Origin: Shouchella shacheensis
GTDB lineage: Bacteria; Bacillota; Bacilli; Bacillales; Bacillaceae_D
DNA: 46,994 nucleotides
NCBI RefSeq assembly: GCF_001484965.1
Contig: NZ_LLYY01000033.1
Span: 1 to 46,994, forward strand
Direction: 5' to 3'
Shown here: positions 15,407-23,353 of the stretch, piece by piece
Numbering within the stretch: position 1 is the first letter of the stretch
Layout of the letters: each line of letters opens with the position of its first letter
Notes under the pieces: generated by a model
What the model saw: the letters and a program-made list of their open reading frames with translations, nothing else
Database searches by the model: none
Told to the model about the DNA's origin: nothing
Position numbers and translations under genes: made by a program

Positions 15407-16750
15407 TTAAACCGATTCGTACACAGAGATGTCTTGCTTGAGCGGGTTGCGTTTAAAGTAAAAGTACAGCACGAAGCCAGTCAACACGGCTAAGAGCAAG
15501 TACAGCATAACGAAGAAGAAAAAAATCATCCCTAGATTCCCCGACGTGGTTGCTGCTTCTGCCGTTGTTTGCACTTGGAAAATGGTCCACGGCTGCCTCC
15601 CGGTGCAGCTGAAAATCCACCCCGTTTCGATTCCCACAATCGCAAGGGGGCCTGCCGCCACAAGCGAAACAAGCAACCATTTTGGGAAAACGTGAGTGGA
15701 GCCGCGTCGCAGAAATAATAGCAAAAGGCCAATACCTGCAACCCCTAGCAAAGAAAAACCGATGGCGACCATGACGTTAAAGAGCGTATGGACAAAGAGT
15801 GGAGGCCACTCCTCTTGAGGGAAATCATTTAAGCCTTGAATGACCGAACTGGAATCATAAGTGGCAAGCCAGCTTAGCATGTTTGGAATTTCGATACCAC
15901 CAATGACCCCATTTGCTTCTGGGCTCGGGGTGCCAAAGATGGTTAGTGGGGCGTTTGTCTGTGTTTCAAACAACCCTTCAGCAGCCGCAAGTTTTATAGG
16001 AAGTTCCTCATAAAGCATGACGGTCGTGTCATGACCGGTGGAGGCTGTCCAGATAGACATAAGAAAAGCAATTGGCAGAATAAGCGTCATTCCTTTGTAG
16101 TGGTATTGTCGCTCTCGCCCTGTTAGCTTCGGATTCATTAGTTTATAAGCGGCCACAGCAATAAGAACGAATGTACCTGCCATATAAGCGGTGCTAACGA
16201 CGTGAAGAGATGAAGGAAAAAAGCTAGGAGAGAGAGCTGCGGCAAGAGGGTTAACATTCGAGATGGTGCCATCACTCGCCATTTCGAACCCTCGCGGCGT
16301 ATTCATCCAGGCATGAGCACTTGTGATGAGAACAGCAGAAGCAACCGCACCAAGCGCAATTAAAAACGAACTAACGAGCCTCATGGGTGGACTGAGTCGG
16401 TCAGCCGCGTACACGTAAATGGCCAGAAAGAGAGATTCTAGAAAGAAAGCGAAAATCTCAATCTGAAAAGGAAGGGCAATGACTTGGCCAACAATTTCCA
16501 TGAAACCTGGCCAAAGAAGGGAGAGCATGATCGCAACAATCGTCCCTGTGGGGATCGCGACTCCAAGTAAAATCGCCAGTCCTTTCGTCCACCGCTTCGC
16601 AAGAATGGCATAATCATGATCTTTACGTATGGTACGCATAACCTCAGCAAAGAAGATCATGAGAGAGACACCCACAGTTAATGTAGCAAAAATAATATGA
16701 AATGCCATCGAGGAACCAAATAGCATGCGAGAGAGCATGACGTTATCCAT
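15407..16750 (-). CDS. cydA: Cytochrome bd quinol oxidase subunit I
   Basis: A 447-residue heme-carrying subunit with about nine spans and a short Q-loop. Likely ligands, by alignment in my head with E. coli CydA: His18 (SMAFHIIFA) for heme b595, His183 (SSLHVVSTAY) and Met327 (FNVMVAIGF) for heme b558, and Glu98/Glu105 (QIEIFAFFLES) in the proton path. The GRQPW motif is present at 384-388, but the residue three before Arg385, a conserved Glu (E445) in E. coli, is Cys382 (GWIFSCTGRQPW). That may mark a distinct subclass. AAAGTGAGG lies about 14 bases before the ATG, a weak ribosome site. An FbpB-like gene lies directly upstream on the same strand, behind its own terminator. Confidence 0.93.
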   Translation of the reverse strand: MDNVMLSRMLFGSSMAFHIIFATLTVGVSLMIFFAEVMRTIRKDHDYAILAKRWTKGLAILLGVAIPTGTIVAIMLSLLWPGFMEIVGQVIALPFQIEIFAFFLESLFLAIYVYAADRLSPPMRLVSSFLIALGAVASAVLITSAHAWMNTPRGFEMASDGTISNVNPLAAALSPSFFPSSLHVVSTAYMAGTFVLIAVAAYKLMNPKLTGRERQYHYKGMTLILPIAFLMSIWTASTGHDTTVMLYEELPIKLAAAEGLFETQTNAPLTIFGTPSPEANGVIGGIEIPNMLSWLATYDSSSVIQGLNDFPQEEWPPLFVHTLFNVMVAIGFSLLGVAGIGLLLLFLRRGSTHVFPKWLLVSLVAAGPLAIVGIETGWIFSCTGRQPWTIFQVQTTAEAATTSGNLGMIFFFFVMLYLLLAVLTGFVLYFYFKRNPLKQDISVYESV

Positions 16751-16905
16751 AGATGAAAGGCCTCACTTTCCATACACATTGTTGCCCTTACTATGTACTA
16801 AAGGAAGTGGTTGTATGCAGATAAAGGGAAGACATACGATCGTGTGTCTTCCCAAGGTAGAGCGAAGTCTTTCCTATCCTTTGGTTGTAAAACATGGTTT
16901 AGCAC

Positions 16906-16936
16906 AAAAAAAACGAACCATTAATAGTGGTTCGTT
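16906..16936 (-). terminator. Terminator of the fbpB-like gene, overlapping its stop
   Basis: Read on the minus strand, AACGAACCA pairs with TGGTTCGTT and is followed by eight T. The hairpin begins inside the last codons. Confidence 0.85.
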
Positions 16937-17088
16937 CTCAAAGATTTGCTTTTCTGTGAAACGTTTTTCTTCATTGTGCGCTCATCCATTTTATCTTCAA
17001 TCTTTGTTAAAGCTTCAGGGTCATTCAATAACTCGTCACGGTTTTGAGCGATTAAGTCATCAAGACGCACAAGATGGTTTTTCCTCAT
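16921..17088 (-). CDS. fbpB: FbpB-like small basic protein (Fur-regulated basic protein family)
   Basis: A 55-residue basic protein too short for most gene finders. The core LDDLIAQNRDELLNDPEAL followed by KIEDKMDER matches the FbpB family pattern (LIxxNRxELLxDxxAxxKIExKxxER). In B. subtilis, FbpB works with the small RNA FsrA to lower translation of iron-rich enzymes when iron is scarce. AAAGGGG lies about 12 bases before the ATG, and a strong terminator overlaps the stop. It sits directly upstream of cydAB, which encodes a three-heme oxidase, a notable neighbour for an iron-sparing factor. I see only a Fur half-site (ATTATCA on the minus strand near 17177-17183), not a full box. Confidence 0.75.
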   Translation of the reverse strand: MRKNHLVRLDDLIAQNRDELLNDPEALTKIEDKMDERTMKKNVSQKSKSLRTNHY

Positions 17089-17126
17089 TTTTATTAAAAC
17101 CCCTTTTCTGAATTTTTATTAATTAT

Positions 17127-17175
17127 AGTATAACATGTGGCAGGAAATATACAATGACAAATTTGTTACAAATTT
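17127..17175 (-). promoter_or_regulatory. Promoter of the fbpB-like gene with an upstream perfect palindrome
   Basis: On the minus strand a -10 box TATACT (17132-17127) and a weak -35 TTGTAT (17154-17149) are 16 bp apart. Just upstream is the perfect 8-1-8 palindrome AAATTTGTTACAAATTT (17159-17175), centred about 47 bases before the expected start, a position used by activators. The binding protein is unknown. Confidence 0.5.
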
Positions 17176-17211
17176 TTGATAATCGAGAACCGTGTCGAAA
17201 AATAATATAAG

Positions 17212-17225
17212 TGTAAGCGATTTCA
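17212..17225 (+). promoter_or_regulatory. Candidate catabolite-responsive element (cre)
   Basis: TGTAAGCGATTTCA fits the CcpA-binding consensus TGWAARCGYTWNCW with one mismatch. It lies between the divergent fbpB-like gene and the 48-codon gene at 17355, so it could control either, or cydAB by read-through. Confidence 0.5.
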
Positions 17226-17354
17226 ATAAAAAAGACATCTTTACATCTCGAGCGGACATTGATAGAATATTTCTAAATTAACTTTTTTCTTATTTGGCGT
17301 CCTGTAACGAATGAGTGAGCGTTTGTTCAGACAACCTAGAACGGAGGGGATAAA

Positions 17355-17501
17355 ATGACACAAGAAGAGAAAAAGATGATGCTGTCCATGCAAAAGAAGT
17401 TGGATCGGCTAACCGCTGAAATTTCGACGCTGAAAGAGAAAAAAGAATCGGCGTTCGAGCCTTTGGAAACAGATGAATACTTGATGCAAACGTATAATTA
17501 A
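17355..17501 (+). CDS. Small coiled-coil protein, unknown
   Basis: A 48-residue charged protein. Residues 4-30 form an amphipathic helix with heptad character (KKMMLSMQKKLDRLTAEIS), and the tail is acidic (PLETDEYLMQTYN). ACGGAGGGG precedes the ATG, and a terminator follows six bases after the stop, so the unit is complete. I do not recognise the family. It is divergent from the fbpB-like gene. Confidence 0.65.
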   Translation: MTQEEKKMMLSMQKKLDRLTAEISTLKEKKESAFEPLETDEYLMQTYN

Positions 17502-17506
17502 TAAGG

Positions 17507-17531
17507 AAGGTCTCTTTGGAGGCCTTTTTCT
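17507..17531 (+). terminator. Terminator of the 48-codon gene
   Basis: AAGGTCTC pairs with GAGGCCTT (one G-T pair), followed by a T run. Confidence 0.75.
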
Positions 17532-17538
17532 TTTTCCT

Positions 17539-17656
17539 AGCTCCGGCGCCCACTCGCTCGAGGTCTCTTCAGACCGCCAGATCAAGCCAAATAGCGGGCT
17601 TGATTCTGCCGTTCTTCCAGAACTTGTCGCTCGTGAGCAGGGCGCCTGCGCTTTTC
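17539..17656 (+). repeat. Intergenic palindromic repeat, family A (copy 1)
   Basis: Begins AGCTCCGGCGCCC and ends GGGCGCCTGCGCTTTTC, so the ends pair. Inside, GATCAAGCC (17580-17588) can pair with GGGCTTGAT (17597-17605). Near-identical copies occur at 21600-21716 and 46111-46228. No coding content. Confidence 0.85.
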
Positions 17657-17659
17657 TTG

Positions 17660-17778
17660 TCTAGCTCCGGCGGGTAGAAGCGTCGAGATTTTTCGCCCCG
17701 ATAACGAAATCCAAGGTCGGGATATCTTATATCGGGTCTCCAAAATTCGCGCTTCTGAGCAACCCGCTTCCGCTTTTT
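17660..17778 (+). repeat. Intergenic palindromic repeat, family B (copy 1)
   Basis: Begins TCTAGCTCCGGCGGGT and ends AACCCGCTTCCGCTTTTT. Its arms GAAGC/GCTTC and CCCGATA/TATCGGG replace GGAGC/GCTCC and CCTGACA/TGTCAGG of the copies near 21.8 kb: paired changes that keep the stem. Confidence 0.85.
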
Positions 17779-17857
17779 GGCTTATAATTTTTCGATTTCG
17801 TGGTAAAATGCTACAATGATGAAAAGGGACGTACATAACAAAAGGAGGATGTTAAAG

Positions 17858-18202
17858 GTGAAAAGAAATCGAAAACGTTTGCTAATTGGTGGTTCGATTA
17901 TTTTGGCAGCGGTTCTTATAAAAAAGGAATGGCGTCAGCGGGTATTTGAGGAAGCACAGGAACTAAAAGGAAATGTAGCGGACGCCTTTGTATTTGTTCG
18001 TGATAACCGAGAAGAGATGGTGGAACAAATTAAAGAGGCAAGCCAAGAGGTAAGCACTCTTTGGCAGGACATCTCCGGCGATATTAAGCAATTGTCCAAA
18101 ACAGCGGTACATATTAAGGAGACATCAGAAGAGGCTTTGAATACGGCAAGGGAAACTGCCGATGAAATGAAGCAGTTAAAAAATTCGAGAGGCGATGAAT
18201 AA
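17858..18202 (+). CDS. YtxH-like membrane-anchored coiled-coil protein
   Basis: A 114-residue protein with a very basic N-terminus (MKRNRKR), one membrane span (LLIGGSIILAAVLI) and a long charged helical region (about 25-108) with regular heptads. This plan matches YtxH-domain and related stress-associated envelope proteins of Bacillus; their biochemical role is not known. The start is GTG at 17858, nine bases after AGGAGG (17843-17848); the ATG at 17849 is too close to that site and the ATG at 17816 has none. The transcript has no terminator until 18462. Confidence 0.7.
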   Translation: MKRNRKRLLIGGSIILAAVLIKKEWRQRVFEEAQELKGNVADAFVFVRDNREEMVEQIKEASQEVSTLWQDISGDIKQLSKTAVHIKETSEEALNTARETADEMKQLKNSRGDE

Positions 18203-18461
18203 GGGACAACGAACCTGCTCATACTTAAATGTAAGGACGATGACAAACGTCATTGTTCTTCCCTACAGGCACTGTCGTTCAGTTAGCAATAGGTAAGAAA
18301 TGTGCGTCTTACAGCTTATTCAATTATGAATGAGGTGGTTGCATTGAGCGAGGAGATAGCAGTTCAAGCATGTACGACCATACTTGAATGAAGAGGTGTT
18401 TCCAAAAGACAAACATCGTTTCGACCCCAGATTGTAAAGTGAATAAATGCATGTCTTAGGG
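18203..18461 (+). other. Region without a convincing gene, before an orphan terminator
   Basis: About 260 bases lie between the YtxH-like gene and a strong terminator. A start with GAGGTGG opens only 15-21 codons (18325-18390). In another frame the bases up to 18434 read PYLNEEVFPKDKHRFDPRL before a stop, protein-like but lacking a start, so this may be a gene broken by a frameshift. Alternatives are a long 3' untranslated region or a small RNA. I cannot decide between them. Confidence 0.35.
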
Positions 18462-18499
18462 AAAAAGAGGTAGCAGCGTTCCGCTGTTGCCTCTTTTTT
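18462..18499 (+). terminator. Strong terminator before yfkD
   Basis: AAAAAGAGGTAGCAGCG pairs with CGCTGTTGCCTCTTTTTT (one mismatch), loop TTC, T run. Confidence 0.9.
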
Positions 18500-18583
18500 G
18501 TTATCGAGTAACGGATAAAAAGCAGCGATCGGTAAAAAACTAACAAACATAAACGTACAAATTGAAAAAGGAGGCATGAAAAA

Positions 18584-19396
18584 ATGAAGAAAATAGCGCT
18601 ACTTGCATTGCTGGCACTGATTCTTAGCATGGGAATGAGTCTGGATACGCTGGCTGAAGAGGCAGATGAACCAAGGGAAGAAAAAAGCTTTGCGATTCCG
18701 AGTTCCGTCCTGTCTATTTCAAAGGAAAACACCTACAAAAATCCGACGCAGGATTTGCCTTACCTGCAGCCAAGTTCACTTGCCGAAAAATTGCTTGACT
18801 CTACTTCTGAAAAAATCGAGAATCCAGACTTAATCCGCATCATGAACGAATCAAGCATTCACTATCCGAAGCTCGGTTTCGTCATGAAGGCGTCCATTTA
18901 CTTAGGGGAATGGCCGCTTGCGTACGATTCGAAGGAAACAGAGGTTAATTGGGAGTACGAAAAAGTGAATACGAACTATAGTGACAACCGCGGCGGGAAA
19001 GATTCCAAAACACTCACCTACACCCAAGAACAGCAGAAGAAAGTATCCGGTGGGCTTACAGCAAAGATTCCAAACGCAGAAGCAGTTGAGAAGATGATGA
19101 TGATTCATGCAGCAGAAAAGACGAGTCTGCCCCTTTCCTTTGACACGGTCATCGGTCAAGGCACAAAAAAGAACCAAACGTACAATGTTCCAACAAAGCA
19201 AGTCGGTTACTTGCACGGTCATGTGCCAGCCGTGCTTGAAAAAGGCAGCGTTACTTACGGAGAAGTCTATTTAACGCTAAAAGCAGGGAAGCCAAAACTT
19301 GAAGTTAAAAATGTGACCGAACAAGGAATTGGTGCCTGGATTCCTGTTCAAGACAATGTGTCCTTTAGCTTTGTTGCAGCCAAACAGCCGCAATAG
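18584..19396 (+). CDS. yfkD: YfkD-like secreted/envelope protein
   Basis: A 270-residue protein with an N-terminal signal peptide (MKKIALLALLALILSMGMS, cleavage probably near residue 24). The mature part begins with a charged linker and then a single domain matching the YfkD family in length and overall pattern. The function of this family is unknown. A convergent radical-SAM yfkAB gene lies immediately beyond, as in B. subtilis, which supports the assignment. AAAGGAGG precedes the ATG. Confidence 0.8.
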   Translation: MKKIALLALLALILSMGMSLDTLAEEADEPREEKSFAIPSSVLSISKENTYKNPTQDLPYLQPSSLAEKLLDSTSEKIENPDLIRIMNESSIHYPKLGFVMKASIYLGEWPLAYDSKETEVNWEYEKVNTNYSDNRGGKDSKTLTYTQEQQKKVSGGLTAKIPNAEAVEKMMMIHAAEKTSLPLSFDTVIGQGTKKNQTYNVPTKQVGYLHGHVPAVLEKGSVTYGEVYLTLKAGKPKLEVKNVTEQGIGAWIPVQDNVSFSFVAAKQPQ

Positions 19397-19409
19397 ACGA
19401 GAGAAAAGA

Positions 19410-19435
19410 AGCCCTTGACTGTTCAAGGGCTCGTT
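19410..19435. terminator. Hairpin between yfkD and yfkAB
   Basis: AGCCCTTGA pairs with TCAAGGGCT across CTGT, between convergent genes; the flanking T or A runs are short. Confidence 0.6.
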
Positions 19436-19456
19436 TGCGTAAGGTGTCCATTTTCT

Positions 19457-20572
19457 TTAGAGGTTAGACGATCGTTTGCGAAAATCGACAGCCTTGTAAT
19501 AGGTGTCCTTCACAAGCACGTTAGGCCCCAAACATTTCACTTCTGGGCAGTGACAGGAAAGCGAATCATTTATCGCCGATGCCTTCCACTTCTCATACGC
19601 TTCTTCAAAGCTTGTGGATTGGATATTTCCGAGCTCTGGCGTGTCACCAAAGTCGGTGACAATGATGTCACCTGTAAAGATGTTCACGTTAAGCCTTGAA
19701 CGACCGTCCGGATCATTGCGCACGGTGACGTTTTTCTCATTGTACAAGCGTTTCTGCAGGCGGAGGTCTTCTTCATTAGTGCTGCAAGGATAAAAAGGCA
19801 GCGTTCCAAAAAGCATCCAAATCTCGGGAGACCGACAGTCTAACAATCGGTGGATGCCTTCGCGAATAGTAGGGAGAGATGTCACCTCAAGAGCGCTGGC
19901 GAAGTCACTTGGGTACATGGGGTGGACTTCATGGCGCTGACAGCCCATTTCAACAATTTGCTCATGAATTTGCTCTAGGTGAGGCAAGGTGCGCTTATTG
20001 AGCATCGTTTCTGCTGAAACCATCACGCCGCGACTCGTGAGTGCTTTGGCGTTGTCAATCATGCGTGCAAACATCGCCTGTCGCTGCTTCTCGCCAGGTT
20101 TGCGTTCGGCCATAGCAAAGCCAATGTCCGAAAAATCTTCAACGCTCCCGTAATTGTGTGAGATATGTAAGACATCGAGATACGGAAGAATGGCTTCATA
20201 GCGCTCCAGTGGCATCGTGAGATTGGAGTTTATTTGTGTTCGCGCCCCCCGTCCATGTGCATAGCGCAGAAGAGGGAGGACATAGTCGCGCACGGATTTT
20301 TGCGACATCATCGGTTCTCCGCCGGTTATGCTGAAGGCACGGAGGTGTGGAAGTGCTTCTAAACGATGAAGCAACACCTCAAGTGGCAGGGCATCCGGAT
20401 CTTTTGGGCGAAGCGTATAGCCAACCGCACAGTGCTCACAGCGCATATTGCAAAGCGTTGTGGTTGTCACCTCGATGTTGGAAAGCGTTACACGCCCAAA
20501 TTCCTCTACATCACGATAAGCCTCCCACGGATCATTTACAGGGGTGATGCGATTTTTGGTCAGTCCCATCAT
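19457..20572 (-). CDS. yfkAB: Radical SAM protein YfkAB
   Basis: A 371-residue radical S-adenosylmethionine enzyme. The cluster motif CNMRCEHC gives Cys41, Cys45 and Cys48; ITGGEPMMS is the GGE motif that contacts SAM. C-terminal cysteines (FYPCS and CHCPEVKCLGP) look like a SPASM-type extra cluster region. In some Bacillus genomes the locus is split into yfkA and yfkB; here it is one intact frame. The ATG at 20572 follows AAAGGAG with nine bases; the longer frame upstream lacks a site. The substrate of this family is unknown. Convergent with yfkD. Confidence 0.88.
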   Translation of the reverse strand: MMGLTKNRITPVNDPWEAYRDVEEFGRVTLSNIEVTTTTLCNMRCEHCAVGYTLRPKDPDALPLEVLLHRLEALPHLRAFSITGGEPMMSQKSVRDYVLPLLRYAHGRGARTQINSNLTMPLERYEAILPYLDVLHISHNYGSVEDFSDIGFAMAERKPGEKQRQAMFARMIDNAKALTSRGVMVSAETMLNKRTLPHLEQIHEQIVEMGCQRHEVHPMYPSDFASALEVTSLPTIREGIHRLLDCRSPEIWMLFGTLPFYPCSTNEEDLRLQKRLYNEKNVTVRNDPDGRSRLNVNIFTGDIIVTDFGDTPELGNIQSTSFEEAYEKWKASAINDSLSCHCPEVKCLGPNVLVKDTYYKAVDFRKRSSNL

Positions 20573-20707
20573 ACTATCAAACTCCTTTACCAGCCATCCT
20601 TCCATCTTAGCGTATTTGAGCTGGAAACAAAAGATACGGAGCAAGAATTGAGCGAAAGTCGTTCCTCTGTTAAACTAAGAACGGTGAAAAGAAAAGGAGA
20701 GGTACAT

Positions 20708-20896
20708 TTGGGTGGAAAAATTGAGTCAAAAGACCGTCAGCTTGCCTATTTGCAGAGACGCTTCGAACTTCTCGCAAATGTTGTGGAAGGAATGAACGCT
20801 GACACGGCCTCCGTTGAAGAATTGGATCGCTTGCTTTCCATGATTGATGATATCGAAGTAAAATGCAAACAATTTCGCAAAGACTGGCCAGAGTAG
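20708..20896 (+). CDS. yfkK: SE1561/YfkK-family small protein
   Basis: A 62-residue acidic helical protein. The pattern SKDRQLAYLQRRFELL...VEELDRLLSMIDDIEVKC..F..DW matches the SE1561/YfkK family, which has no known function. The start is TTG at 20708 with AAAGGAGAGG (20694-20703) upstream. The phosphatase gene begins 11 bases after its stop, so they form an operon. Confidence 0.75.
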   Translation: MGGKIESKDRQLAYLQRRFELLANVVEGMNADTASVEELDRLLSMIDDIEVKCKQFRKDWPE

Positions 20897-20906
20897 GGGG
20901 CATTCT

Positions 20907-21551
20907 ATGAATTTATACATTGTACGGCACGGGGAGTCGGAAGGAAACCGCTCTAAAAAGATTCAAGGAACAATGGATTTTCCCTTAACAGATCTTGGGC
21001 ATGAGCAGGCTGGGGCAGTAGCAAGCTTCTGTCAGGAGCTGGATATCGAGTATGTTTATAGCAGCGATTTGAAAAGAGCGTCTACAACTGCTGAAGCGAT
21101 TGCCAAGGAGTTTGGGCAGCGGGTACACCGGTGGGAAGCCCTCAGGGAAGTTCATCTTGGTCCGATGCAAGGACTGACACGTGAGGAAATTGCCGAGAAG
21201 TTTCCGGAAACGAAGGAAAAGCCACTGATTACTTCAGGGCTACCAGGGACGGAAACGAACGAAGCGCTAACAGAGCGCTCACACAGCGTGCTTAGACAGT
21301 TGAAAAAGGCACATGCCCATGACAATGTCGCAATCGTTTCGCATGGCGGATTCATTAGTTGTTTGCTCATGTATATTCTCGTTGGCGAAAACTGGGCAAG
21401 CTATGAGCGGCCGTTTATGATTGGCAATACGAGTGTGACTCATCTTGAGTGGAGGAAAAGAGAGGACCGCTATCTGCTTCATTATACAAACCGCACGGCG
21501 CATTTAGACTCGATTCGGACTGAGATTAATGTCAAGCATGGACTGCTGTAA
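20907..21551 (+). CDS. Histidine phosphatase (phosphoglycerate-mutase-like)
   Basis: A 214-residue enzyme of the histidine phosphatase superfamily, which removes phosphate through a phosphohistidine. VRHGE (6-10) carries catalytic His8; SSDLKRASTTA and LREVHLGPMQG supply the phosphate pocket and the acidic residue; VSHGGF carries the second histidine. The sequence does not show the longer insertions of true cofactor-dependent mutases, so a phosphatase is more likely. Substrate unknown. It follows the yfkK-like gene in an operon and ends in a strong terminator. Confidence 0.9.
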   Translation: MNLYIVRHGESEGNRSKKIQGTMDFPLTDLGHEQAGAVASFCQELDIEYVYSSDLKRASTTAEAIAKEFGQRVHRWEALREVHLGPMQGLTREEIAEKFPETKEKPLITSGLPGTETNEALTERSHSVLRQLKKAHAHDNVAIVSHGGFISCLLMYILVGENWASYERPFMIGNTSVTHLEWRKREDRYLLHYTNRTAHLDSIRTEINVKHGLL

Positions 21552-21562
21552 ATGGATAGGAC

Positions 21563-21597
21563 AAAAAGAACCGGAGCTTATGCTCTGGTTCTTTTTT
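21563..21597 (+). terminator. Terminator of the phosphatase gene
   Basis: AAAAAGAACCGGAGC pairs with GCTCTGGTTCTTTTTT, with a T run. Confidence 0.9.
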
Positions 21598-21599
21598 CT

Positions 21600-21716
21600 A
21601 GCTCCGGCGCCCACTCCTCGAGGTTTCTTCAGACCGCCAGATCAAGCCAAAGGGCAGGCTTGATCCTGCTGTTCTTCCAGAACTTGTCACTCGTGAGCAG
21701 GACGCCTGCGCTTTTC
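21600..21716 (+). repeat. Intergenic palindromic repeat, family A (copy 2)
   Basis: Nearly identical to the copy at 17539, with ends AGCTCCGGCGCCC and GACGCCTGCGCTTTTC. Internal GATCAAGCC pairs with GGCTTGATC. Confidence 0.85.
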
Positions 21717-21723
21717 GGTATTG

Positions 21724-21755
21724 TCTCGCTCCTGATCAACCCGCCTCCGCTTTTC
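21724..21755 (+). repeat. Right-end fragment of family B repeat
   Basis: TCTCGCTCCTGATCAACCCG onward matches only the last 32 bases of family B, directly after the family A copy. Confidence 0.75.
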
Positions 21756-21758
21756 TTG

Positions 21759-21877
21759 TCTAGCTCCGGCGGGTAGGAGCTTCGAGATTTTTCGCCCTGA
21801 CAACGTAATCCAAAACCGGGACTCCTTTTGTCAGGGCTGCAAAATTCTCGCTCCTAATCAACCCGCCTGCGCTTTTC
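21759..21877 (+). repeat. Intergenic palindromic repeat, family B (copy 2)
   Basis: A full unit with pairing arms GGCGGGT/ACCCGCC, GGAGC/GCTCC, GAGATTTT/AAAATTCTC and GCCCTGACAA/TTTGTCAGGGC. Confidence 0.9.
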
Positions 21878-21880
21878 TTG

Positions 21881-21999
21881 TCTAGCTCCGGCGGGTAGGA
21901 GCTTCGAGATTTTTCGCCCTGACAATGTAATCCAAAACCGGGATTCCTTTTGTCAGGGCTCCAAAATTCTCGCTCCTGACCAACCCGCCTGTGCTTTTT
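21881..21999 (+). repeat. Intergenic palindromic repeat, family B (copy 3, tandem)
   Basis: In tandem with copy 2, differing at a few positions. It ends two bases before the stop codon of the convergent CNNM gene, so it lies in that gene's 3' untranslated region. Confidence 0.9.
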
Positions 22000-22001
22000 G
22001 G

Positions 22002-23351
22002 CTATGAAGGGCGTGACGTGAGCCATTGACTCTCGTCGCTGAGCTCTTCCTCTTGTTTCAACACTTCAATCAACTTAATTTGATGGCCGTCGAATGCTTT
22101 CACCGTAAAGCGAAAATGGCCAACGTACATTTCTTCACCGACCGTCACGTCATACTTCTCGGTCAAGGCCCAGCCGCCGATGGTATCCACATCATCCTCA
22201 TCAATATTGACATGAAGCAGCTTATTTACGTCTGTAATCAGTGTTTTGCCGTCGAGTAAATAATGGCCCTCATCAATTTTACGAACGAGAGGATCTTCTT
22301 CGACGTCAAACTCGTCGCGGATTTCTCCGACAATTTCCTCGATAATATCTTCCGCTGTGATGAGGCCTGCCGTCCCGCCGTATTCATCGAATAAAATCGC
22401 CATATGCGTCTGTTTCCTTTGCATTTCAATAAGCAAATCATTCACAGGAATCGATTCAATGACGGAAATAACGGGACGAATATAATTTTCAAGCTTGATC
22501 TCCTCCGTAACATCTGGGGCAACAATATCAGTAAGTACTTCGCGCACGTTGACAATTCCAAGAACATGGTCCTTATCCCCGTTAACAACGGGATAGCGAG
22601 TGAACTTCTCTTGCCGCATAATTTCGAGGTTTTCATCTAAGCTATCTTCGATTGAGATCGCAGAAATCTCTGTACGCGGGACCATGATTTCTTTGGCAAC
22701 GCGATCGTCAAAATCAAAAATCTTACTCACGTATTTAAACTCAGACTGGTTGATTTCTCCACCTTTGTAGCTCTCCGATAGGATGAGACGCAAGTCTTCT
22801 TCACTATGCGTGACCCCGTGTGCCGACACCGGTTTTAACCCGAACGCACGTGTTAAAAGACGGGCCGAGCCATTTAAGAACCAGATGAATGGATAGAGCA
22901 GACGATAAAACCACATAAGAGGTCTTGCCACGACCAAAGTCACCTGTTCTGCCTTTTGAATCGCTAATGTCTTTGGCGCTAGCTCTCCGATAACGACATG
23001 TAAAAAAGTCGCAAACCCAAAGCTGATCACAATAGCGAACGTTGTAACCAACGCTTCACTAATGGCAAACTCACCAATAATGGGGTGAAGCAGCCGTTCA
23101 AACGTTGGCTCTGCTAAACGCCCAATACCGAGGGCAGTGATGGTGATCCCCAGTTGACAAGCAGAAAGGTATTCATCAAGGTGAGAAACCACTTTCTTCG
23201 CATAGATGGCCGACTTTCGTCCGTTTTCTATATGGGGTTCAAGCTGTGTGCTCCGGACTTTCACGATGGCAAATTCAGAAGCTACAAAAAAGGCGGTCAG
23301 AGCAATCAGTAGAGTTACTCCGAGTAAGTTAATTATGGTCGATATGTCCAA
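22002..23351 (-). CDS. CNNM/CBS-domain transporter (hemolysin family, MpfA-like)
   Basis: A 449-residue membrane protein. Residues 1-190 form the CNNM transmembrane domain (several spans; motif HVVIGELAPKTLAIQK). Residues 205-340 hold a CBS pair (EIMVPRTEI, FTRYPVVNG, THMAILFDEYGGTAGLI). Residues 350-435 form the CorC/HlyC C-terminal domain (DVNKLLHVNI...TIGGW). In B. subtilis, MpfA (YhdP) of this family exports magnesium; paralogues are common, so the exact role here is uncertain. The start is TTG, five bases after GAGGGG, which lies in a small hairpin. A long structured leader precedes it. Confidence 0.88.
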   Translation of the reverse strand: MDISTIINLLGVTLLIALTAFFVASEFAIVKVRSTQLEPHIENGRKSAIYAKKVVSHLDEYLSACQLGITITALGIGRLAEPTFERLLHPIIGEFAISEALVTTFAIVISFGFATFLHVVIGELAPKTLAIQKAEQVTLVVARPLMWFYRLLYPFIWFLNGSARLLTRAFGLKPVSAHGVTHSEEDLRLILSESYKGGEINQSEFKYVSKIFDFDDRVAKEIMVPRTEISAISIEDSLDENLEIMRQEKFTRYPVVNGDKDHVLGIVNVREVLTDIVAPDVTEEIKLENYIRPVISVIESIPVNDLLIEMQRKQTHMAILFDEYGGTAGLITAEDIIEEIVGEIRDEFDVEEDPLVRKIDEGHYLLDGKTLITDVNKLLHVNIDEDDVDTIGGWALTEKYDVTVGEEMYVGHFRFTVKAFDGHQIKLIEVLKQEEELSDESQWLTSRPS

Positions 23352-23353
23352 AT

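Noticed and set aside
17105-17200. A Fur box upstream of the fbpB-like gene
   Set aside because: Only one half (ATTATCA on the minus strand) is present; the other half does not match.
17862-17885. A second cre-like sequence (CGAAAACGTTTGC)
   Set aside because: It lies in the coding region of the YtxH-like gene and misses the first conserved T of the consensus.
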